From JACCXE01 sp963718605 (GTDB lineage: Bacteria; Actinomycetota; Acidimicrobiia; Acidimicrobiales; JACCXE01), in contig OY970363.1 in NCBI GenBank assembly GCA_963718605.1, forward strand, positions 3,410,001 to 3,474,000: a DNA stretch of 64,000 nucleotides, in the 5' to 3' direction. Positions 48,384 to 54,869 of the stretch are shown here, one piece after another. The notes under the pieces are model-generated. The model worked only from the letters and a program-made list of their open reading frames with translations, was not told where the DNA came from and did no database searches. The translations under genes and the position numbers were made by a program. Numbering within the stretch: position 1 is the stretch's first letter; the number at the start of each line of letters is the position of its first letter.

Positions 48384-49595
48384 CTAGCCGGCGGGCTGCT
48401 GGGGGAACAAGGCGGCGTACGCGTCGTCGAACTCCGTCAGCGCCCGCGTGACAGAGGAGGCCGCGGCGTCGTAGGCCGCGGCATCGACGGCGGCGGCCCG
48501 CGCCCGTAAGGCGGTAGCGCAGGCCCGCGCTTTCGCGGCGACGTCGGACGCATTGAACGACGGGTTCGACTTCACCTTCGCGACCTTGGCGTCGAAGGCA
48601 TCGAACGCGAGAGCGAACCGCTGGTCCGCGGCGCGAAGGCAGTCGAGTTGTCCGTCACCGCTACACCCGCGCACGTCGGTGTTGAACTGGACGAGCGATG
48701 CGCCGAGACGATCGTGCGCGGTCCGCACGACTTGGCCCCGGGTCTCATGTGAGAGGCCCCCATCGGCAACGGTTGTGGCGATGCGGGCGTCCAGCGCGAC
48801 ACCCACGGCGCCAAGAACCAGAAAGAGCACGAGAAGACGCTTGGCCGCGCTGGACAGAACCAGGCGCGTCATGCGCGGCCAGTCCCCTATTTCCGGGACG
48901 TCGCTTTCGGGTTCGAACACGCCCGATCCCGTCGGCTTCACGAACACCGGATCGCTGCGGAACAGGCCACGCGGCTGCTCGGCCGTGAGCATGAACGCGA
49001 ACGCGTTCATGCGGGTTTGGTAACGCAAGAGCGCGAGGTCGGCTTGGAACAAGGGGTTCGGCATGCGACCGAGAACGAGCGTGCACACCCAGCCCACGAG
49101 CCCGACCACCTGCGCGCCCGCCAGAGCCAACCCCGAAACCACGACCGAGGGAAACATCAGGAAGCCGCGGAACAGGACGGCGAGGCGATTGAACTCGCCC
49201 GGCGAGGTTTCAACCGCGAGCGAATGACTGACGTCGTTAAGCGAGAACCTGGGGTAGTCGTCGGTCATCACGAGATAGCCGTACGCCATGACGCGGGTTT
49301 GGTACTGCAAGACCTTCGCCAGGTACTCGACGATTCCGTCGGGCACGCGTCCCGTAAATAACGCCGCGAACCATCCGACGACCACGGCCATCACTGCGCC
49401 CAGACTGACAACGCCGAGCCAGACAAAGTGCGGGAAGGCCATGACGGCGCGGAACAGCACGGTTGACCGCCGCTGCCAGTCCGGGCCCTCGAAGGCGACG
49501 ATTACGCGGTCCTCGCGCGGCGGCGGAGGTGGCGGCGGCGGCTCGCGTCCGGCCGCCACCAGCGGTCGCTCGCGCCGCGGTCGTGGGCTATCCAC
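48384..49595 (-). CDS. DUF4389 membrane protein (two repeats)
   Basis: A 403-residue membrane protein. After a proline-rich N-terminus (PPPPPPPP near residue 22) it has two tandem DUF4389 modules: RSTVLFRAVMAFPHFVWLG with LQYQTRVMAYGYL, and RLAVLFRGFLMFPSVVVSG with LRYQTRMNAFAFM, each with two to three helices. A further helix near 270 is followed by a soluble helical domain with a Cys pair. Function is unknown. The GTG start overlaps the nitroreductase stop by 8 bp; an upstream ATG would give a larger 59-bp overlap. Confidence 0.8.
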   Translation of the reverse strand: MDSPRPRRERPLVAAGREPPPPPPPPREDRVIVAFEGPDWQRRSTVLFRAVMAFPHFVWLGVVSLGAVMAVVVGWFAALFTGRVPDGIVEYLAKVLQYQTRVMAYGYLVMTDDYPRFSLNDVSHSLAVETSPGEFNRLAVLFRGFLMFPSVVVSGLALAGAQVVGLVGWVCTLVLGRMPNPLFQADLALLRYQTRMNAFAFMLTAEQPRGLFRSDPVFVKPTGSGVFEPESDVPEIGDWPRMTRLVLSSAAKRLLVLFLVLGAVGVALDARIATTVADGGLSHETRGQVVRTAHDRLGASLVQFNTDVRGCSGDGQLDCLRAADQRFALAFDAFDAKVAKVKSNPSFNASDVAAKARACATALRARAAAVDAAAYDAAASSVTRALTEFDDAYAALFPQQPAG

Positions 49596-50253
49596 CGGTG
49601 TAGCGCGTCCCCTCGGGATCCTGGGCCCACTCGGCCGGCTCGCCATAGCGGTTCTCGAAGACCAGGTCCGCCATCGGTAGTCGCCGGACCGCTCCGTGCC
49701 GACCTGCGGGCTTGCCGAGCGGAATGGTCGCGGCGATCGTGACGCCGTCCGGCAATTTCAGCGCCGCCGCGAGTTCGTCAGCCACGGGATGGTGCCACTG
49801 CGTGATGACGCCGCCGTAGCCGAACGCGCGCGCGGCCAGGAGAAGGTTCTGGCACGCCGGATACACCGAGGCGCCCGCGGTGATGTCGCGGCCCCGCCGG
49901 GCCTCGTCGTGCACGGCGAACACAATGACTGGAGCGTCGGCGATGTTGTCGACAAAGTGGTTCATCGTTCGGGCCATGCGGGCTTTTCGGCTGGCGTCGT
50001 CGTCGTCTGGTTCGAACCGCTGCGACCGCCACGCCTCGACGAACCCGCGGGCCGTGATCGCCCGCGCCTCGGCGGCGTCGGGCGTGCGGCGCAGCACCAC
50101 GAACCGAAACGGTTGCGTGTTGTGACCAGAAGGGCCGCGGGTCGCAGCAAAGAGAATGTCGTTGAGGTCCTTAGCCGGTACGTCGTCGGACAAGTACCGA
50201 CGGATGGCTCGCGTCGTGACGAGGCCCTCGTAGAGGCTGGGTGAATCGACCAT
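49588..50253 (-). CDS. Nitroreductase family protein
   Basis: A 221-residue FMN-dependent reductase. The N-terminal TTRAIRRYLSDDVP and RGPSGHNTQPFRFVVL are the nitroreductase FMN-binding segments, and ARAFGYGGVITQWHH with PLGKPAGRHGAVRR completes the site. It would reduce nitro compounds, quinones or enones with NAD(P)H; the substrate is unknown. The ATG giving MVDSPSLYEGL is the family-like start. It is the first gene of the operon running to the LLM fusion and is divergent from a secreted glycosidase-like gene. Confidence 0.9.
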   Translation of the reverse strand: MVDSPSLYEGLVTTRAIRRYLSDDVPAKDLNDILFAATRGPSGHNTQPFRFVVLRRTPDAAEARAITARGFVEAWRSQRFEPDDDDASRKARMARTMNHFVDNIADAPVIVFAVHDEARRGRDITAGASVYPACQNLLLAARAFGYGGVITQWHHPVADELAAALKLPDGVTIAATIPLGKPAGRHGAVRRLPMADLVFENRYGEPAEWAQDPEGTRYTGG

Positions 50254-50332
50254 AAGCGCGCTGATCCTGCCACGGCTGCTGCTGGAACGGACTGACCAGA
50301 CACGTTCGCCGGAGCGTGTCACGCTGGAGGAC

Positions 50333-51427
50333 GTGAGGACGCGACTACTGGCCGCGTCCGTCGCGCTCGCTCTCGTAGGCATCGGAGTCGGCGCCATCCG
50401 ACCAAAGGGCGACAGCGTGCGGCTAGCCGAGACGGCGTCGCCCGCGACCACGTCGTCTTCAAAATCTGTCGCCACCACGACCACGTCGGCGGCGCCCGTA
50501 ACGACTTCGACGACCGTCCCGCCGCCTACCACCGCTCCGGTACGCGCCGCCGCGGTGCCCGTCACCGCGGCGCCCACGACGCTGGCGCCCGCTCCCAACT
50601 TGCGGACCGGCGCGCCGCTCGTCGCTGGCTCGGACGACGTCTTTCGCGGATTCGGCGCGTGGATCGACGTCTACGACTGGAGCGCGGAGTTCACGAAGAA
50701 CCAGCCGGTAGTCGGACCAGGCGAGGTCGACCGTATGGCCGACTTCGGGGTGCAGGTCCTGTACGTGCAAGCCGCGAAGCAAGCGTCAGCCAATGACGTC
50801 GTCGACCCGAGCCTGTTGCGCCCGATCATCAACCGCGCCCACGTCCGGGGCATGCGCGTTGTCGTGTGGTATGTACCGACGTTGCAGGACCCGGCGCTCG
50901 ACATGCGCAAACTTCTCGCCATCGCCGCGCTCGGTGTCGAAGGCGTCGGCGTCGACATCGAGAGCCGGGCCGTCAGCGACGCGGCCGAGCGCAGTCGCCG
51001 GCTGGTCGATCTGAGCATCGCGTTACGTCAGCGTCTGCCGGGCATGCCGATGTCCGCCGTGGTCATGCCCGCGGTCGTGATGGAGGTCATCAACCCCAAC
51101 TACTGGCCGGGCTTTCCCTACCGCGAGATCGCACCGGCCTACGACGCCTGGATGCCGATGGCGTATTGGACGAGCCGCACGCAAGCGTCGGGGTACCGCG
51201 ACGCGTACCGCTACACCGCCGAGAACATCGACCGCCTCCGCGCCCAACTCGGGCGGGCCGACCTACCGGTGCATCCGATCGGCGGAATCGGCGATACGAC
51301 GAACGCGAATGACATCGACGCGTTCCGGCGCGCCGCGGTCGAGCGCGGTTCGTTGGGCGGCAGCATCTACGACTACCGCACCACCGGCGACGACCTGTGG
51401 TCGCACCTGCGGCCTTTCCGCTCGTAG
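50333..51427 (+). CDS. Secreted TIM-barrel protein (putative glycoside hydrolase-like)
   Basis: A 364-residue exported protein starting at GTG. An N-terminal signal (about 4-21) is followed by a Thr/Pro/Ala-rich linker (40-95). The globular part begins GFGAWIDVYDW and has alternating strand-helix units (VQVLYVQAAK; GMRVVVWYVPTLQDP; GVEGVGVDIESRAV; YDAWMPMAYWTS), like DUF4015-type barrels. Asp/Glu at VDIES would be candidate catalytic residues. No substrate is known. It is divergent from nitroreductase, 79 bp away. Confidence 0.75.
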   Translation: MRTRLLAASVALALVGIGVGAIRPKGDSVRLAETASPATTSSSKSVATTTTSAAPVTTSTTVPPPTTAPVRAAAVPVTAAPTTLAPAPNLRTGAPLVAGSDDVFRGFGAWIDVYDWSAEFTKNQPVVGPGEVDRMADFGVQVLYVQAAKQASANDVVDPSLLRPIINRAHVRGMRVVVWYVPTLQDPALDMRKLLAIAALGVEGVGVDIESRAVSDAAERSRRLVDLSIALRQRLPGMPMSAVVMPAVVMEVINPNYWPGFPYREIAPAYDAWMPMAYWTSRTQASGYRDAYRYTAENIDRLRAQLGRADLPVHPIGGIGDTTNANDIDAFRRAAVERGSLGGSIYDYRTTGDDLWSHLRPFRS

Positions 51428-51430
51428 CCG

Positions 51431-52261
51431 TCAGTCGCGGATGCCCGCGAAGAGGTCGGTCTCGGGTACTGGCGCGCCGGTCGTGTCGTAACTGCGAATG
51501 AAGTTCTGCTTTCCGAACGCCGCTTCGAAGGCTTGTGTTGGGATCTGGCCGAACCAGGTGTCGGCGATCTGGCTGGCGTGCGCGTTCAGCGCTTTGTGAA
51601 CCTCTTCGGTGAAGGCTGTGGCGTCAAGCGTGGTCGTGATACGTCGCTCCGCCGCGTCGAGCATGGCCAAGGTGTTCTCGTCGAACTCCCCCATCGGCGA
51701 CTCGACGCCCAACTCGAGGAGCGTCGCCTGGAGCGTCTCGAAGGTCTTGCGACCGAAGGTCGGCATGTACAGCTTCGCGGGCACGCCACTTTGTTCGACG
51801 GCGTTCGTGGCAATCAGATGCGCGCGCACATGGTCGGGGTGGTCGTAGCCGCCCTGATCGTCGTCCGCGATTACCACGTCGGGCTGGTACTTCTCGATCA
51901 ACGAGATCAAGCGCGCCGTGCTGACCTCCACAGGGACGTTGCAGAACGCGTCCGGATGCCCCTTGAACTCCCACTCCGCCATCCCCGAGTCGCGGTAGCC
52001 GAGCGTTTCGAGGTGGGTCACGTTGAGGATGCGGCACGACTCGGCCAGTTCTTCGAGACGCGTTGCGGCTACCGCCTGCTCGTCGTGGCCCGGCTCGCCC
52101 GGCTTCACCCCACCCGGCCCGTCCCCCAACTCGCCGTTGGTACACGTGACCACGATCGTCCGCACGCCTTCGGACGCGTAGAGCGCCAGGGCGCCGCCCG
52201 CCGAGGTGCATTCGTCGTCCGGATGCGGACACACCGCCATGAGCGTCAGCTGCTTGGTCAC
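51431..52261 (-). CDS. LmbE-family amidase (mycothiol conjugate amidase / MshB-like)
   Basis: A 276-residue zinc-dependent deacetylase. The metal motif CPHPDDECTSAGGALALYA is at the N-terminus, TCTNGELGDGPGG follows, and YDHPDHVRAHLIAT carries the third zinc ligand. It matches the Mca/MshB group that cleaves mycothiol S-conjugates or makes a mycothiol precursor; of the two, Mca is slightly favoured by the C-terminal region. The start is GTG with TAGCGT 6 nt upstream. It converges with the barrel gene, 3 bp apart. Confidence 0.9.
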   Translation of the reverse strand: MTKQLTLMAVCPHPDDECTSAGGALALYASEGVRTIVVTCTNGELGDGPGGVKPGEPGHDEQAVAATRLEELAESCRILNVTHLETLGYRDSGMAEWEFKGHPDAFCNVPVEVSTARLISLIEKYQPDVVIADDDQGGYDHPDHVRAHLIATNAVEQSGVPAKLYMPTFGRKTFETLQATLLELGVESPMGEFDENTLAMLDAAERRITTTLDATAFTEEVHKALNAHASQIADTWFGQIPTQAFEAAFGKQNFIRSYDTTGAPVPETDLFAGIRD

Positions 52262-52267
52262 ATCACC

Positions 52268-52273
52268 ACGCTA
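52268..52273 (-). promoter_or_regulatory. -10 hexamer of the LmbE-family gene
   Basis: TAGCGT on the minus strand, 6 nt before the GTG at 52261: leaderless spacing. Confidence 0.45.
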
Positions 52274-52295
52274 GGGCCGCGAAACTCGTGCCCTG

Positions 52296-52964
52296 ATGAA
52301 ACGCCTCCTCGCGGTGTGCAGCGTCGGCGCACTTGCGGCCTGTGGCGCCAGCGCGCCGCGCGTGCCGCGCAGCACGACTACTTCGACTACCACGACGAGT
52401 GCGGTCCCGCCGTCGACTGCGGCGGCGGCCACCACGGTCACCGCGAAGGTGCCTGTACTCGTGCGTTACCGCGTCGAGCGTCATGTCGGTGACGACGCGA
52501 CGGCCGATTTCGTGGATGTCGTCGACCGCACCCTCGGTGACCCCCGCGGTTGGAGCCGCGCCGGCTTCCGCCTCGAAGACGACACCAACGCTCCGTATCT
52601 CGTGGTGTTGGCCGAGGGTGAGGAAGTGGACCGGTTGTGCCTCCCCTACGACACCTACGGCAAGTATTCGTGCCAGAACGGACCGGTCGTCGCGATCAAC
52701 GCAGACCGATGGCGTTCGGCCGACCCGAAGTGGACCGGTGATCTGCCGACCTACCGGCAGATGCTCGTCAACCACGAGGTCGGGCATTTGCTCGGCCAAA
52801 GACATCCGAAGCCACAATGTCCGCGGCCCGGCCAACTCGCGCCAGTGATGAACCAGCAGTCCACGGAGCTGAACGGCTGCCTGCCGAACCCGTGGCCGCT
52901 GCCGTGGGAGATCGCACTAGCCGCACGCCACGACAAGGCGTTGGCGCCACCGCCTGATCGTTGA
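52296..52964 (+). CDS. DUF3152 lipoprotein, putative zinc metalloprotease
   Basis: A 222-residue exported lipoprotein: signal MKRLLAVCSVGALAAC with lipobox LAAC, then a Thr/Ser-rich linker. The globular domain is DUF3152-like and contains HEVGHLLGQRH (near residue 166), a complete HExxHxxGxxH zinc motif, followed by VMNQQS as a Met-turn. Paired cysteines flank the motif. It is likely an extracytoplasmic protease of unknown substrate. No leaderless -10 is clear. It follows a divergent LmbE gene by 34 bp. Confidence 0.88.
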   Translation: MKRLLAVCSVGALAACGASAPRVPRSTTTSTTTTSAVPPSTAAAATTVTAKVPVLVRYRVERHVGDDATADFVDVVDRTLGDPRGWSRAGFRLEDDTNAPYLVVLAEGEEVDRLCLPYDTYGKYSCQNGPVVAINADRWRSADPKWTGDLPTYRQMLVNHEVGHLLGQRHPKPQCPRPGQLAPVMNQQSTELNGCLPNPWPLPWEIALAARHDKALAPPPDR

Positions 52965-52976
52965 CGGTCCGCTGGC

Positions 52977-53177
52977 TCAGCGGGCGATCGGCGGTGACCG
53001 TCGGTCGCGGTCGCGCATCGACAGAGCGAAGGCCAGAAGCACGGCGAAGGACACGAGCGTGGCCGCGAGCCCGGCCATGCCCTTAGCGGTCCAGCCGTGC
53101 ATGACGGTGAAACGGAACGCGGCGATTGTCAGGACGACGAGGATCGCGGCGAACACCCAGTAGCCGAGCTTGTACAC
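52977..53177 (-). CDS. Small two-helix membrane protein
   Basis: A 66-residue protein with two membrane helices (about 4-24 and 34-55) and a basic tail (MRDRDRRSPPIAR). The GTG giving YKLGYWVFAAIL is chosen because the longer reading upstream is antisense to the HNH-like gene and lacks coding character. A GGGGGA lies about 10 nt before the GTG. The family is not recognised. Confidence 0.65.
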   Translation of the reverse strand: MYKLGYWVFAAILVVLTIAAFRFTVMHGWTAKGMAGLAATLVSFAVLLAFALSMRDRDRRSPPIAR

Positions 53178-53219
53178 GCCGGAGCTATCCCCCTTCACGC
53201 CGTTTCTCAGACCTGGCGT

Positions 53220-53225
53220 TAGGGT
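53220..53225 (+). promoter_or_regulatory. -10 hexamer of the HNH-like gene
   Basis: TAGGGT, 7 nt before the GTG at 53233, with no Shine-Dalgarno sequence. Confidence 0.4.
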
Positions 53226-53232
53226 CGCCCGC

Positions 53233-53682
53233 GTGAGCAACCTGATCGACCTGGGCGACGAAGCGGGCTGGCGTTGCTGGGTCTGCGACGAGGAAATCCC
53301 TCGGAGCGCGAAGCCCAACGATCCGAATCAACCGGTGGCCGATCAGATCGCCCCTGCGGCCAAGGGCGTCAAGGGCCGCGGCGTGGTGCGCCTCGCGCAC
53401 AAACGTTGCAACGACCTACGCAAGGGGCGCCCACCGACCATCCCCTGGCCCGAACGGTTCCGCGTTGCCGACGCACCCGAACTACTCCAGTCGCTGCAGC
53501 GTCTCGACAAGCGCAAGCACCCAGGTGGCGAAGTCGTCGCCATGTGCGCAGACCCCGAGTCCGCGTCGGCGGCCGCCCACTGGGTCGTGTCCGTCGCGAC
53601 GACGCTATTTCCCGCCGAATGGGAGGCCACGTGCAGCCCGCTCTCGTCGCTCACAGCTGTTCGGCTTACTCGCGGTCGCTGA
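53233..53682 (+). CDS. HNH-endonuclease-like protein
   Basis: A 149-residue protein. The N-terminal 65 residues look like an HNH nuclease: zinc pair WRCWVCDEE, then VADQIAPAAKGVKGRG, and LAHKRCNDLRKG at the C-terminal part of the motif. The first catalytic His of HNH (in a DH pair) is Gln here (ADQI), so activity may be weak or lost. The rest is a small domain of unknown role. GTG start with TAGGGT 7 nt upstream. Its end overlaps the convergent flavoprotein gene by 17 bp. Confidence 0.75.
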   Translation: MSNLIDLGDEAGWRCWVCDEEIPRSAKPNDPNQPVADQIAPAAKGVKGRGVVRLAHKRCNDLRKGRPPTIPWPERFRVADAPELLQSLQRLDKRKHPGGEVVAMCADPESASAAAHWVVSVATTLFPAEWEATCSPLSSLTAVRLTRGR

Positions 53683-54869
53683 CCTCGCCGTCGGCCAGCC
53701 AGGTGAGCACGCCTTTCGCCGCGGCCACCGCAGTGCTGAAGGTCGCTTGGAGGAGGTAGCCGCCAGTTGGCGCCTCCCAGTCGAGCATCTCCCCTGCGAC
53801 GAACGTGCCGGGGCGCCGCCGCAGCATGAACGCGTCGTCGACCTCCGACAGTGCGATGCCTCCCGCCGTCGAGATAGCCCGATCGATCGGATAGGCGGCA
53901 GCGAGGCGAATCGGCACACTCTTCGCCAGGCGCGCGACTCCCGCCGCGCTATCGGGAAGTTGGTTCGTCGTCGACTCGCGTAAGAGCCCGATGCTGATCG
54001 GAGGCAGACCGGCGCGACGTAACCAAGATGAGGTCGAGTCGCCCGTGCGCCGGCGCGCCAGGCGCGTGGCCAGATCGTCGACCGTGACGTCGGGAAACAG
54101 ATCGAAGACGAGTGTCGCGTCGCCGTCGCGCGCAACCGTGTCGCGGAGTTCGGCGGATAGCGCGTAGATCGGCCCACCCTCGAGCCCGTCGTTGGACACC
54201 ACCGCGTCACCGCGCGCAACGCGGTCACCGATGGACGGCGCGACGTTCTTGAGCACCTGGCCGCCGAACCTGTCACGGAACGCGTCACTCCAGGACACAT
54301 GAAACCCGCAGTTCGCGGGGCGGAACGGCACCAGCGCGATCCCGCTGCCTTTCATGACGCCGGTCCACGCGCCGTCGGATCCCGTGCTTGGCCAACTGGC
54401 ACCTCCGAGCGCAAGCACCACCGCGTCGGCGTCGGCCGACGAAGTCCATCCGGTCCAGGTGTCGCGGCACGCGGATGTCAACGCCGAGGGCGTCGAGCCG
54501 TTCCCGCCACTTTCGCAACACCGCGGTCGCGCGGAATCCGGCCGGGAACACCCGGCCGCTCGAACCAACAAACGGATCCTCGCCCAGCCCCGCGCACCAC
54601 GCCCGCAGGTCGGCCGGTCCGAACATCTTGATCGCGGCCTCGAGCCGGGAACGCGCCGGCCCGTACCGGTCGAGGAAGGCGTCGAGGTCCTCCGTGTGGG
54701 TGAGGTTCAACCCGCCCCGCCCGGCAAGCAGGAACTTGCGACCGACCGACGGCATTCGCTCGCGCAGCACGACTGGAACGCCAGCTGACGCGATCACTTC
54801 GGCGGCCATAAGCCCCGCGGGCCCGCCGCCGATCACGCTCACGCGTTTGGTCGAGGCGCGTGATGTCAT
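53666..54869 (-). pseudogene. HI0933-like NAD(P)/FAD-dependent flavoprotein, frameshifted
   Basis: The family (TIGR03862/BaiN-like) has about 400 residues. The N-terminal part, from ATG 54869, has the dinucleotide motif IGGGPAGLMAAEV and GRKFLLAGRGGLNLTH. Similarity stops after LGVDIRV. A different frame then continues with TWTGWTSSADADAVVLALGG and runs to the stop at 53666, including AGEMLDWEAPTGGYLLQ. Removing one G at 54466-54467 would rejoin the frames as GVDIRVRDTWTGW, giving 400 residues. Both parts are well conserved, so a sequencing error or very recent mutation is likely. Its ATG overlaps the stop of the cyclase gene by 4 bp. Confidence 0.85.
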
